Positions 1 through 9,399 of a stretch of DNA of 64,000 bases are shown here, in pieces. The DNA lies in NCBI GenBank assembly GCA_002968845.1, contig PVBG01000024.1:1-64000 (forward strand), written 5' to 3'. How positions within the stretch are numbered: position 1 is the first letter of the stretch; every line of letters starts with the position of its first letter. A model generated the notes under the pieces. It was not told the origin of the DNA. It searched no databases and saw only the letters and a program-made list of their open reading frames with translations. The stretch comes from Neorhizobium tomejilense (lineage in GTDB: Bacteria > Pseudomonadota > Alphaproteobacteria > Rhizobiales > Rhizobiaceae). The position numbers and the translations under genes were made by a program.

Positions 1-1105
1 AGGTGGCTCGAACAAACTCACTGCGCTCGACCTCATAAAGGGTCTGTTTCCGGATCGACGCATCTGAGATAGCGGTCGACTTCAGTACGTGGTGTTTCAT
101 CATCTGCTGCGCGAACATCGACTGCATGAAGCCGACCATTTGCTGCTGAGGAATGTCGGTCGGCTCGTAGCGCGTGACCAGGTAGCGGAACCATTCGACG
201 CGGACTTCGGCGCCTGCTTCCGCTACAGGGGTCATGATCCCGCCGAGCATCATCAGGAACTGGCTCATCGACATGATGTCGAGCATCTGTGGATGAATAG
301 TGATCAGAATTCCGGTCGACGCCATCAGAGCAGTGATCGTCAGGTAGCCGAGCTGCGGCGGGCAGTCGATGACGATCACATCGTACTTATCATCGACCTC
401 CTTCAGGGCGTCCGTAATCCGCATATAGAACTGCCGCCCCTCATCTCCCTTTTTTGAGATCGTCAGCGGCACGTCGTACTCGTATTCCTGAAGGATCAGG
501 TTCGCGGGAACCACGTCGAGGCCGGGGATGTTCGTCGGCTGAATGACTTCAGAGATCGGTTTGCGCTCGTCGTCGAAGCGGAGTGCTTCATACAATGAGG
601 CGGTGTCGTCGAGTTCCGGCTGGATCCCGAACAGGGATGTGAGCGATGCCTGGGGGTCGAGATCAACGGCGAGGACGCGGTGCCCTGTGAGAGCTAGATA
701 TTGCGACAGGTGAGCGGCCGTGGTCGTCTTGCCACTGCCGCCCTTGAAGTTCACGACGGAGACAACTTGCATCGCTTCGCCCTCGCGGCGTCTCGGGACG
801 TAATATCGCTTGTCTGATTTCTTGTTCGCTTCGAGATATTCTCGGAGCTCAAGCATCTGCTCGGCAGTGTAGTAGCGCCGACCGCCAACGGATTCGACTT
901 CCGGGCCTTTGCCCTCGGAGTGAAGCTGCCGGAGATGGCTCTGGGTAACGCCAATGAAATCCGCGACCTCTGCGATCTGGAACTTCCGTAACCCCTTGCG
1001 GGCGTCGGGGGGATATTGTTGACTGCGCAACATATGAAGCGCACTCGATATCTTCGCCCCTTGGTCGGCAATCTCTATGTCAAATCTGTTTGGCCGAGGG
1101 TTCAT
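1..1105 (-). CDS. repA: RepA/ParA partition ATPase of a repABC plasmid (C-terminus outside window)
   Basis: Deviant Walker A ATPase of the ParA family, which partitions repABC plasmids and represses their operon. The ATG at 1105 gives about 111 N-terminal residues with a helix-turn-helix-like segment (VADFIGVTQSHLRQL) before the Walker A motif FKGGSGKTT. Next come the Walker A' motif VLAVDLDPQAS and the Walker B VIVIDCPPQLG. The methionine directly before the ATPase domain (772) is in the same frame, so the longer start fits RepA proteins, which carry an N-terminal DNA-binding extension. About 368 codons are in the window; family members are near 400 residues, so only a short C-terminal part is missing. 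repB and repC would follow leftwards, outside the window. The family call is confident; that the whole window is one replicon is inferred. Confidence 0.93.
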   Translation of the reverse strand, partial: MNPRPNRFDIEIADQGAKISSALHMLRSQQYPPDARKGLRKFQIAEVADFIGVTQSHLRQLHSEGKGPEVESVGGRRYYTAEQMLELREYLEANKKSDKRYYVPRRREGEAMQVVSVVNFKGGSGKTTTAAHLSQYLALTGHRVLAVDLDPQASLTSLFGIQPELDDTASLYEALRFDDERKPISEVIQPTNIPGLDVVPANLILQEYEYDVPLTISKKGDEGRQFYMRITDALKEVDDKYDVIVIDCPPQLGYLTITALMASTGILITIHPQMLDIMSMSQFLMMLGGIMTPVAEAGAEVRVEWFRYLVTRYEPTDIPQQQMVGFMQSMFAQQMMKHHVLKSTAISDASIRKQTLYEVERSEFVRAT

Positions 1106-1209
1106 TTTGCAAACTATGTCCTGAGTGGCTTCACTTTCGAAAAAATGGCCACATCGCCATCATTTGCGCAACTATCGTCCGATTCTGATCTCCCGACAAG
1201 GAATTTAAA

Positions 1210-1226
1210 GTTAACAAAGTCTTAAC
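1210..1226. promoter_or_regulatory. Inverted repeat upstream of repA, candidate operator
   Basis: GTTAA-N7-TTAAC is a perfect 5-bp inverted repeat in AT-rich sequence about 105 bases upstream of the repA start. RepA proteins autoregulate by binding repeats near their promoter, so this is a plausible operator. It does not match the 16-bp repABC parS consensus GTTNNNNGCNNNNAAC (spacing and GC core differ). Confidence 0.4.
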
Positions 1227-1302
1227 TGGATTCGAAATGCGAGCCCAGGGAAAAAATAGGCCGTATATTTAGGGACTTACGTCTGAGGTTTCGACGAAGA
1301 AG

Positions 1303-2463
1303 CTATGGGGAACTTGGCTTCGCACTAACGGAAGTGTCCATAACTGCGTAGACATGCCAGCAGGTTTCACCGCCACCGAACATGCACCACTCCCGAACGT
1401 GAAATTGCATAAGATCAGTCCCAGATGCTTTCACAGCGCTGTTCAGCATCTCCTGGCTCGGCGAAGAAGCAGTTGTCCACACTTCTCCTAAGATCACGCC
1501 CCTCACTTCCCTCGTGGTCAGTTGCTGATAGATCGAAACCATAAGACCCAGAGTGAATTCAAATGGCTCTTTATCGCGATAGCCGTACGTATCCTTGAAC
1601 CGCTGTTCTGCCAGCTTTTGCAACGCATCACCCGGTAGGGCATACTGGATGGTAGACCCGTCGATAACGTTCGGAGAAACTAGATAGGAGCGTGGAGATA
1701 ACTCTATTGCCTCCGAATACAACGAATGTGGCGGGCCGTAGTTGGTAACCGCGCGAACACTGATGTAGGTCTTTTTACATGGACCTAAACACTTAATGGT
1801 CGGCGTGCTCCGTGGAGACGAAAGCACAATCTTCGACAGCCGACCGATATCAGCGACAGTTATCGGCTTTTGCACCGGGACCGAAATCGTAACAGAGCAT
1901 ATCAGCTTGTTGCTCGCCTGCTCAGCGAACTGTGCGACATTCGGTTGAGACGCGGTGCAATCGAAACTGTGCATATCAGTCACCTCGTCGGTCCAACGGT
2001 TTTGTTCCACCGTGGCTGTGCCGATGCCAATTCGGGTCGCTTTTAGAAGGTTTTCTGGTTTGAGCATGTCATCCAAGGAGAACAGCGTATCCTGTACCTG
2101 CCCGGTGCCTGAGCCTGTATCCGCCAATGTCAATCCTTTGATTTGCAAACTATTTTGCTCAAGCACCTTATAGAATTGGCCCGCCTCCACGAGGCCATCA
2201 GCGATCAGAAATTCAATCTCAAAATGGTCGATAGGGGAGGCACTAACAATATTCCATGACCTCTCAGCCAAAGCTTTGAGCTCACTTATGTTTTGGTTTT
2301 CGAAGTAAAGCTCGATACCTGCGAGCCCCACCACAGAAACGGAAACAGCGCCGATTGCCTGCACCACGCGTCTATGACGTTTTTTCTCGTCACGATATGA
2401 GAAGAAGGCGGCGCTGACTGTGCCCGCGAGAGATAAGATCAAAACCAATAATTCGATGTGCAT
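1303..2463 (-). CDS. Membrane-anchored protein of unknown function
   Basis: 386 residues. The start at 2463 follows a GAGGGGCG ribosome-binding site. Two hydrophobic segments near the N-terminus (about residues 4-22 and 36-54), separated by a basic loop (RDEKKRHRR), suggest membrane anchoring. The remainder is a soluble domain with a few cysteines (SFDCTAS, KCLGPCKK, WCMFGGGETCW) that could form disulfides if exported. I do not recognise the family. It may be co-transcribed with the short upstream frame ending at 2503. Confidence 0.7.
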   Translation of the reverse strand: MHIELLVLILSLAGTVSAAFFSYRDEKKRHRRVVQAIGAVSVSVVGLAGIELYFENQNISELKALAERSWNIVSASPIDHFEIEFLIADGLVEAGQFYKVLEQNSLQIKGLTLADTGSGTGQVQDTLFSLDDMLKPENLLKATRIGIGTATVEQNRWTDEVTDMHSFDCTASQPNVAQFAEQASNKLICSVTISVPVQKPITVADIGRLSKIVLSSPRSTPTIKCLGPCKKTYISVRAVTNYGPPHSLYSEAIELSPRSYLVSPNVIDGSTIQYALPGDALQKLAEQRFKDTYGYRDKEPFEFTLGLMVSIYQQLTTREVRGVILGEVWTTASSPSQEMLNSAVKASGTDLMQFHVREWCMFGGGETCWHVYAVMDTSVSAKPSSP

Positions 2464-2502
2464 GTCGCGCCCCTCGACATTAACCTAGTCCCACTTCCAC
2501 TA

Positions 2503-2673
2503 TCATAACTCGCCAAGATTAAACGAATAATCCTGCTGCAGTCCGCCACCTGTCGTTGACAACATAAGTCGAGGGCGATTTGGAAAAGCAATTTTCCGAT
2601 TGAGCTTCGCGAGGTCCTCCTTTGTGTCAGCCATGGACTGCGGGATACCAATGTTCGTGTGCAGCGCTCTCAT
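2503..2673 (-). CDS. Possible small protein (weak)
   Basis: 56-codon frame from ATG 2673 (alternative ATG 2634 gives 43 residues beginning MADTKEDLAKLNRK). The composition looks protein-like, and it lies 39 bases upstream of the membrane protein in the same direction. No convincing ribosome-binding site is visible, so it may be a gene remnant. Confidence 0.3.
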   Translation of the reverse strand: MRALHTNIGIPQSMADTKEDLAKLNRKIAFPNRPRLMLSTTGGGLQQDYSFNLGEL

Positions 2674-2914
2674 GTCGACATTGAAGAAGCATTTTTTTCA
2701 CCCTCTCATCCAACACTTCGACGGGGCGAAGCTAGATGGCCCTCCATCGTCTATCTTGATGTAGATGATGAAGCCTCCAATGCTGTGGCCGCGAGCGACC
2801 AGGATGTTTACCTCATCCGCAGGCTGTTTTGCCCTGAGCAAATCGGTAGAAATAGAGGGCAGAACGATGCTTTCAGTCGTATATTCGTATGGGGGAAAAA
2901 GGTTCGGGGGCAAG
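2674..2914. other. Intergenic stretch with a possible gene remnant
   Basis: On the minus strand the frame of the preceding small ORF continues through one TGA (next to a run of seven A) into a protein-like stretch (ADEVNILVARGHSIGGFIIY) that reaches past 2914 under the start of the plus-strand gene. This could be a decayed N-terminal part of the small ORF. No RNA gene or clear promoter was recognised. Confidence 0.3.
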
Positions 2915-3769
2915 ATGGGACTACGTGCAGCGATCCGGAAGCTTGCGATGCGGCGCGTCATTCAGATGGCGCTAAAAAAGCGAAGTGGGCCTTCGATTAC
3001 AACTTCTGGTGACGAGGCTCAGAAGAACGACATCTATCTGATCTACTTACTCGACAACGAAGGGATGGCGCGGTTCCTCGTTTACGATCTGGTAGGCGAC
3101 GAGGTGCAGGGAAAGTGGTCGCTTGACGGCCAGAATTTTACTGAAGAGAAATCACTGGATATTGCCGAGCTGGCCAAGTTCCAGCCATGGATACAACACT
3201 ATTATCGGGGATGGACCTTCTACAGCGTGGGGATCCCAAAGTTCCTCCGGTATCGGTGGTCACGCTGGCCGTGGATCCGGGTCAAGTTCGATCGCTTCCT
3301 CCAGTCGCGCTTCAATAAGAAGGAGCTGCCAAGGCAGGATCGGATGAAGGTGCTGTCGTACATCATGGCCGAGACAATAAAGCATCGTACCTTTACGACG
3401 CATCCGACCAGCCTTCTGACTCACTTCTTTTCGGTTCGGTGGGTTCATCGACCGGACAAGGATGAGCTGATGACGTACTACACGTTCCTGCTGGATTCGC
3501 TCAAGGTTTCGGAAGATCTCGCTGAGGCTGAACACAACGGCTATAGGCTGAATCCTAAGGCCCTCAACACGATCGCAGGCTTTGAGCAGGAAGAGCGTCG
3601 ACACGGCGACAACTTCAAGATCCAGAGCGGCATCTTTTGGCTGACGATGGTGCTGATGGGTGTCGGCCTTGTGCAAGCCGGGGCGGCTGCGTACGAACAA
3701 TGGTGGAAGCCGCCAGAGACCCTCACCGGAACAATCGGCGGCCAGCCCGTACACCTAATCCGGAAATAG
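2915..3769 (+). CDS. Hypothetical protein with C-terminal membrane segment
   Basis: 284 residues from ATG 2915, preceded by a purine-rich GGGGGAAAAAGG stretch. The frame is open further upstream to 2765, but that part reads like non-coding sequence. A basic N-terminus leads into a soluble region rich in W, F and R. A hydrophobic helix near the C-terminus (IFWLTMVLMGVGLVQAGAAA) is followed by a short tail. No enzymatic motif was recognised. Confidence 0.65.
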   Translation: MGLRAAIRKLAMRRVIQMALKKRSGPSITTSGDEAQKNDIYLIYLLDNEGMARFLVYDLVGDEVQGKWSLDGQNFTEEKSLDIAELAKFQPWIQHYYRGWTFYSVGIPKFLRYRWSRWPWIRVKFDRFLQSRFNKKELPRQDRMKVLSYIMAETIKHRTFTTHPTSLLTHFFSVRWVHRPDKDELMTYYTFLLDSLKVSEDLAEAEHNGYRLNPKALNTIAGFEQEERRHGDNFKIQSGIFWLTMVLMGVGLVQAGAAAYEQWWKPPETLTGTIGGQPVHLIRK

Positions 3770-3905
3770 CCTGACCTCCCGGTCAAAGCGGAGGGACCTT
3801 CTTAGTTCGCGGGAAGCGCACGAAAGGCCGACGACCACCGCTGTCCTGCTAGGCCACCTCTCGGAACACCGATCCCTGAAACCACGGGAGCCCACTGGCC
3901 CGTTG

Positions 3906-4526
3906 TCACACTCCTACGAAGCGCCGCACGGTGAACCGGGATGCCTTTTCCGCTGCCGACCGCGAATACTCTGCCGCCGATCTAAAGCTATCTGTATTGG
4001 GCAACCTGAAGCTCCAATCGTTTAGTTCAACTTTGCCTGTCTCAGCAGACGCTGAAAAGACGAGTCGGGATTCAGAGCTGCGATCGTCCGACATGATACC
4101 CATGTGTCCTCCGCCCGATATCACATCGCCCGGTTGTCTAAACTCAAAAACGTCCGAGGCCGACATACCATGGCCGAGCTTGCTAGCGTCAAAAGCAACC
4201 TCCCAGCCACTGATCCTAAACCTCGGGTTCTCCCAGTCAGCCGCCAGCGGATCATGCTGATTCAGTCGTCCAAAAGATCCGGAGATGAGGTCCCATGTCC
4301 GGCCACCGACGTCGCTGGCAACATCTGCCACAAAGACGTTGCAGTAATACCTTTTTTCTACTTCCCCAACGGCTTCCGTTGGTGCCCAGTCGGTCGTTTT
4401 TAGATAGTATCTTGCTCGATCAACCATTCCGTCGCGTATGGACGCGGGATCTTTTCCATGGACTTGCTCCATACGGGCCACCGAAAATATTGTAGTGAAC
4501 AGGATCAACTTTCTTCGAGTTAGCAC
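3906..4526 (-). CDS. Exported papain-like (NlpC/P60- or CHAP-type) amidase
   Basis: 206 residues from a GTG start 6 bases after the stop of the upstream gene, so probably translated from the same message. The N-terminus (basic LTRRK then hydrophobic LILFTTIFSVA) looks like a signal peptide. A cysteine in YYCNVFVADVA, followed by QPGDVISGGGHMGI with a histidine, is the Cys...GD...H arrangement of papain-like peptidoglycan amidases and peptidases. The subfamily cannot be assigned by eye. Its pairing with a large exported protein suggests a cell-envelope or secreted role. Confidence 0.6.
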   Translation of the reverse strand: MLTRRKLILFTTIFSVARMEQVHGKDPASIRDGMVDRARYYLKTTDWAPTEAVGEVEKRYYCNVFVADVASDVGGRTWDLISGSFGRLNQHDPLAADWENPRFRISGWEVAFDASKLGHGMSASDVFEFRQPGDVISGGGHMGIMSDDRSSESRLVFSASAETGKVELNDWSFRLPNTDSFRSAAEYSRSAAEKASRFTVRRFVGV

Positions 4527-4532
4527 AACCAG

Positions 4533-6446
4533 CTACTCCGTTAGCACGATTGGGCGCTCAATCTCTGCATGCAGTCGGATTTGATGCCTGCTTTTCAGCT
4601 CCCGAGGCTGTCGAGGCAGTACGTCCTTCCAAGTATCGAGCAACTTCGTGATGGCTTGCATCTCTTTCGCAAAGCCGGGCGTCGTCGCCGTACCCTTTGG
4701 GAAGTCAAAGTACCACGACCTCCCGATCTCCTTTTTTTCCGTCACTCTTTCCTGTGGCTGGATGCACAGCGGCCCAGCCGATTTTGTTAAGTCTCGCGCG
4801 CTAATTCTAAACTCGGCGAAAACAGCTCCTGTAGAGGCTTCGTCGGTTACGCGTCCTGACCTGGCGACAATATCCTCTAAAGGAGCCATTGGCTCGCCAA
4901 AGCTTACGAGAACGCCGTAGTCTCCCAAGTTGCTCGATAGAACTGGCTTGTCATCGAAGTCTATTCTGGACTCGGTGACCCGAACAAAACGGTCTAAAAA
5001 CTGCCAGTACTGCTTCCATTGAGTCCATGGTTGGGGGCCCGGTTCACTCGGAGCAGAAGGGTAGTCCCGCTTTGGAATGACCTCAGTGACCTTATCGACT
5101 CTTAGAGTGCTGGAGATGCGCAGCCGAACGACAGTCCCGGGTCGCAGTTCGAAAGGCATACCTTCCGTGGTTGTGAGCAAACCAGTGCTTTGATCAGCTT
5201 GTACGCAAACTGGAGAGGCTTTGCCTTGGCCGGGCTCCGCATTTATGTCGAGTTCGAAGACGTCCGGAGACGCCCGCAAAACGTCCTGATTAGTGATGAA
5301 TGCGACAGTGTACCTTTGACCAATCTTGAAGAGGTTATCGCCGTCGTCGCTTTCGCTAGTCTCCCTGGCAACAATCCATCGACCAACCAGGAGATCGCTT
5401 TTCTTAATGTCTGGTGGCTTCTTCAACAGACCAGTGGAAGACACTCCCAAAATTGAGGAGATGCTTCCCTTCTCTACGATAGCCTCGATTGGAAGTTTTT
5501 GTAGCACATCAAAGATGCTACCGCTGGCGGCGATTTCAGGACTGACGTAGAACTTAATCGTTCTTGCTCCGGGACCAACTATTGTTATCGGAGCCGTAAG
5601 AGCCTCCAGTTGAGAAAGCAATAGGAATGGCATGCTCATGTTATCTCCGTCTTGGAGAGTTATGTCGTCAATATTAAGCGATGGTAATAGATTTCTTCGA
5701 AGAATACTCAAAATCCTTGCCGTACTTATCGTTTCATTAGTTACCGGGTAGAAGAAGTATGGATTTTTACTATTAAATGGCGGAACCTCTATATCCGCTA
5801 TTGTTTGCTGCGGCATAACCTCGCCGACGCGTCCTTGTCGATCAATGAACCGGAACGTGACTAGCGCGGATTTCACGGAGATGTATTTCTGCGTTCTGTT
5901 TCTGAAGCGCAAGTATCCGGTGATTATTCCGGCTTTTGCCGTAAAGTTGGCTTTTGTTGTGTCGACGCTCTCAACAAACTTGTTCGTTTTCTCGAAGAGA
6001 CGCTTTTTTTGTGTTTCTGTGAAAACACGTTCAGACGACGTCGTCGACTCATCGCTGGCATTTAATTTTGCTACAGATGAGGCCAGGTTCGAAGGGTTTA
6101 CGCTCACATCCAGGCTACGCACTAGCTTGCTTGTGTCGGTGTCTCTTTCAGTGCGAGTTACATCGTTGTTGAGCTCACTCGTGAACTCAATCTCGCGTTG
6201 GTCCTTCACGACTGTCTGGTTGTCTCCGGTGTACTCATAATTCAGGCCGACGGTTGTGACGAAGCCTTCGAATTCTAAGTCCGGAACTGACGTAAAATAT
6301 GGAGTCGGGTCTGCGGTGTCTTCAATACCGTCACCATCGGCGTCAGAAATGGGGGTTTGCGCGAACGCGGGGCTGACAATAAGCAAAGTCGTCAAGAAGA
6401 TGAGGACCTCTGGAAGCCCCCTGAGGTGAAGCATTCTAACCTGCAT
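4533..6446 (-). CDS. Large exported protein with a calcium-loop motif near the mature N-terminus
   Basis: 637 residues from ATG 6446, chosen because GGAGG lies just upstream and the first 26 residues form a signal peptide (LIFLTTLLIVSPAFA, cleavage before QTP). Right after it, DADGDGIEDTADPTP matches the aspartate-rich calcium-binding loop of thrombospondin type 3-like repeats. The rest is beta-rich with no catalytic motif I recognise. A longer start at 6530 adds 28 residues before the signal peptide and is unlikely. It forms a transcription unit with the amidase downstream and is divergent from another exported protein. Confidence 0.7.
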   Translation of the reverse strand: MQVRMLHLRGLPEVLIFLTTLLIVSPAFAQTPISDADGDGIEDTADPTPYFTSVPDLEFEGFVTTVGLNYEYTGDNQTVVKDQREIEFTSELNNDVTRTERDTDTSKLVRSLDVSVNPSNLASSVAKLNASDESTTSSERVFTETQKKRLFEKTNKFVESVDTTKANFTAKAGIITGYLRFRNRTQKYISVKSALVTFRFIDRQGRVGEVMPQQTIADIEVPPFNSKNPYFFYPVTNETISTARILSILRRNLLPSLNIDDITLQDGDNMSMPFLLLSQLEALTAPITIVGPGARTIKFYVSPEIAASGSIFDVLQKLPIEAIVEKGSISSILGVSSTGLLKKPPDIKKSDLLVGRWIVARETSESDDGDNLFKIGQRYTVAFITNQDVLRASPDVFELDINAEPGQGKASPVCVQADQSTGLLTTTEGMPFELRPGTVVRLRISSTLRVDKVTEVIPKRDYPSAPSEPGPQPWTQWKQYWQFLDRFVRVTESRIDFDDKPVLSSNLGDYGVLVSFGEPMAPLEDIVARSGRVTDEASTGAVFAEFRISARDLTKSAGPLCIQPQERVTEKKEIGRSWYFDFPKGTATTPGFAKEMQAITKLLDTWKDVLPRQPRELKSRHQIRLHAEIERPIVLTE

Positions 6447-6636
6447 GGGGCCCTCCACGACCCTCGGCGGAAAACTGCTACCGCTGTCTCCACGTCGGTT
6501 GATTTGGCGGTAACTCTTTCTGCCCACCAAGATTCCTAAGCCTACGCCTTTGCGCTAGTTCGGCAATTGACCGAAAGCGGTACATCCCCTTGGTTGAAAA
6601 TGATGTATCCTTAGAGATCCACGGAGGCTCGATGTT

Positions 6637-7971
6637 ATGAGACATCTTCCGAGACTTGTTGTCCTTGTTTTTGGGCTCTTATTCACGCCTACACTTGGGT
6701 TGGCGCAACTTGACGACTTCATTAACCCGAAAGATACGGTCAAGGACGTGATTGCTTCTTTCCGTGCGGAGATGGCAACATTGATAGCGCAAGCGGGAAC
6801 TGAAAGCCGAATAACCCTCGTGCGCGCATTCCAGGTGTCGGATGCCCTTATCAATGCTCTATCTGCAGCATACGCAGAAAACTTGAGCGTGACCTTTGAA
6901 GAGCTCGACAAACAACAGCAGAAGTTGTTCACGGACACCCGTAATGTAATCAAACAGGTCGACGCGGCGACGGCCACTCCTCTAAGAGAGGCGACCCGCT
7001 CCGTTAATGACGCAACCGCGGTTATATCCGACATCGCTATTTGGGCAAACAAACCGATGATCACGGCCTATTTCCCGAGCTACATCGGGCCGTCGTCTTT
7101 GGTTCAGGACGTCAACGTGACAGCGACAGGGTTTAGACTTCAGACAACGGAGGGCGACGAGGCCAAATTGTTGATCGGGTCGCAAGAGTATCCCTCATCC
7201 CAACTCACGGATGTCTCTTTGGGCTTCGTCATTCCCAGGGCAGCGTTCGCTACGGCGAAGAGCGGCACGGCGTTTCAGACAGCCACGATAGTTTTATCAC
7301 GTACTAATGGGTGGTGGCCGTGGAATTCCCGTCAGAAGGTAAAGTTCCAGCTTCTCTTCACGGTGCTACCGGAAACCTTGGGAAGCTACACCGTGTCAAC
7401 GAAACTTCGACAGCCTACAACGGAGACCAAACAGTTTGAATCAGATGATCTAAAGGTCACAAAAAATGGAGGCGGAGGGTTGCCACTATCGGAGTGCTAT
7501 TCTCCTCCTGCTGGCTATAAATTCGATCTTTCGACGGTAAAAGTCGTGGAAACAAAGCATACAGCCTACAAACATGATGATACGTCTCCTGGGACCAATA
7601 TAGGATACGTAAAGTTCAAGGAGGATGAGATTACAACGCCCGATCGTGTCTGTATCACCGTGGTTGCCTCGACTGGATGCAAGGAATGCGGGGCAACTAC
7701 ATGGGGCCGACTTAAAGCTACAATCGTAAAAACTTATGACGTCGAGACGATCACGGAGTCCGAGCGCAAGCTTCTTGACTGGAAGAGTGACGCTAAAATA
7801 GAAATTCCTAAAAATGCCATCGATCAAACCATTACTGTGAAGCTCTTCGACGACTTAACACGAATGGGTTCTCCATCTTCACCACCAACCATTCCGTTTG
7901 TCGATTTTGATCACGATGTCAGAAGTACCAGCGTCTTTCTACGGCCCAGGCAAGCATGGGTGGCGAGGTAG
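6637..7971 (+). CDS. Exported protein of unknown function (C-terminus possibly frameshifted)
   Basis: 444 residues with a ribosome-binding site (GGAGG, 9 bases before ATG) and a signal peptide (LVVLVFGLLFTPTLGLA, cleavage before Q). A helical, possibly coiled-coil segment at about residues 25-130 leads into a beta-rich part containing a CKEC pair. Near 7900-7940 a second frame takes over with more protein-like sequence (FYGPGKHGWRGRITVI) and ends at TAA 8018-8020, so one frameshift may have altered the last about 20 residues. It is transcribed divergently from the 4533-6446 gene and may act with it. Confidence 0.7.
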   Translation: MRHLPRLVVLVFGLLFTPTLGLAQLDDFINPKDTVKDVIASFRAEMATLIAQAGTESRITLVRAFQVSDALINALSAAYAENLSVTFEELDKQQQKLFTDTRNVIKQVDAATATPLREATRSVNDATAVISDIAIWANKPMITAYFPSYIGPSSLVQDVNVTATGFRLQTTEGDEAKLLIGSQEYPSSQLTDVSLGFVIPRAAFATAKSGTAFQTATIVLSRTNGWWPWNSRQKVKFQLLFTVLPETLGSYTVSTKLRQPTTETKQFESDDLKVTKNGGGGLPLSECYSPPAGYKFDLSTVKVVETKHTAYKHDDTSPGTNIGYVKFKEDEITTPDRVCITVVASTGCKECGATTWGRLKATIVKTYDVETITESERKLLDWKSDAKIEIPKNAIDQTITVKLFDDLTRMGSPSSPPTIPFVDFDHDVRSTSVFLRPRQAWVAR

Positions 7972-8132
7972 GATAACTGTTATTCAAGGTGCCTTGCAGG
8001 TTCCTGTTTATCCCACTTAAACACCTTCAGGGGAGCTTCGTGAGCGTCGCAGGAAGTCCACGCTTGAACGCCAGATTGACACGAATGGCGACCAAAAGGA
8101 TTCAATAATCTGAGCATCAACATCAGGCGGCA

Positions 8133-9308
8133 TTAGAACGACACCTTCCATCTGTGAAACTCCAGCCACTTCGCCTCCTCGAAAACTTCTATCGGCATCC
8201 TGCGGCGTAGACCGGATATGATCCTTCGCAAGATTGCAGGTATTGCATAACCGAACTGGACTGGCTTGTAGAGCTCAGACACCTTCTCAACATCCAGCCT
8301 CGGAAATTTAGTCTTAAGCTCCCACGAGTAATGGAGAGCCTGTGCATGCTCGGCTATCGGCATGAATACGGCGATGTCGCTCCCTGCTGGCTCAGCAAGT
8401 TCGAGGGGGGGGAAGATGCGTATCTTGTCCTTGTGCTTTATGTCCGCAAGGTGTGGATCGATTTGCTGTTCAACGAACGAGCGGACAAGAAGCGGAGACT
8501 CTTCCTCCCACACCGCCCTTAGATATTCGCTTAGGTCGGGATGGCTCAGAAGTAGTTCCAGTCCAGCCACCACGCATTCTTCGGCACCTGTCTCAACGTA
8601 GAGCTTTTCCCTCAGAGCCAGGATTTTCCTGCGAACCTCAATCTTAAGGGAGCCTCCAGCTTCCAACGATCGTATGTCGAAGCGGAGAATGTCAGATTCC
8701 TTCGTGCGGAACGCGATACGCCCTGCCGGGAATTCGCGAAAGTCATACAGCAATTCTCTGATCGCGACGGCCAATTCGTCCTCATCTAAAAGCAGCTTCG
8801 CTCCAGACGCTCGCCAGCTCGCCAAAAGCGGGGTTGCAGGCCCCGATGAATATGCTCCGAAATGTTTGGCAGCCATGTTGGGGTGACGAGTAGCGCGTCG
8901 AACCAACTCGCTCCATCCGATGACATGTACGGTGAATAAACCAGCGCGCTCATGCTGACGCGTCAGTTCCCGCGCACGCGCTTGAACCTTTTCATCGTCG
9001 GGTGCTGTCGAGACGAGATAGAACGCCTTCAGAGCGGGTTTGAAGTTCTTGGCCTTAGCGACCTCGCTTTCAAGATCCTTAGAAGTTAACACCTTCACTG
9101 GCCAAGAGGACTTCTTCTTGCACTGGATGCCGACGGGCCAAAAAACGCCGTCGCGTCCAACTATGTCGACGCCATCCTGTGATTGGCCTGCTCTGCCGTG
9201 GCGGACCAGGCCGCTGTCACGCCACTCTTCCTGGAAGACGTCCGCGCAAAGTTCTTCGAATTGATCCCAGCTTCTAGGTGGCGCTTGCTCGAAATGGACA
9301 AAATGCAT
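8133..9308 (-). CDS. Restriction-like PD-(D/E)XK nuclease-domain protein
   Basis: 391 residues, start after AAGAGAAC. The first about 100 residues resemble Mrr-like endonuclease domains: WDQFEELCADVFQEEW as the leading helix, then GVDIVGRD with the acidic residue, and GIQCKKK as the (Q/E)xK catalytic strand. A roughly 250-residue C-terminal region has no motif I know. Families of this build often restrict or sense foreign DNA, so a defence role is inferred. It stands alone, with no methylase next to it. Confidence 0.65.
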   Translation of the reverse strand: MHFVHFEQAPPRSWDQFEELCADVFQEEWRDSGLVRHGRAGQSQDGVDIVGRDGVFWPVGIQCKKKSSWPVKVLTSKDLESEVAKAKNFKPALKAFYLVSTAPDDEKVQARARELTRQHERAGLFTVHVIGWSELVRRATRHPNMAAKHFGAYSSGPATPLLASWRASGAKLLLDEDELAVAIRELLYDFREFPAGRIAFRTKESDILRFDIRSLEAGGSLKIEVRRKILALREKLYVETGAEECVVAGLELLLSHPDLSEYLRAVWEEESPLLVRSFVEQQIDPHLADIKHKDKIRIFPPLELAEPAGSDIAVFMPIAEHAQALHYSWELKTKFPRLDVEKVSELYKPVQFGYAIPAILRRIISGLRRRMPIEVFEEAKWLEFHRWKVSF

Positions 9309-9399
9309 GATGTTCTCTTAGCGATGGTGCATGGTGTGTTGCTCTAGCACCTAGACTGGGTTCGGGCCGCACATGCTTCCCCGGCTGGTCTTGGATACC

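Noticed and set aside
1210..1226. parS centromere site
   Set aside because: The inverted repeat has no GC core and wrong spacing for the 16-bp repABC parS pattern.
2659..3012. 117-codon plus-strand frame at 2659
   Set aside because: No ribosome-binding site; overlaps the better supported start at 2915 in a different frame.
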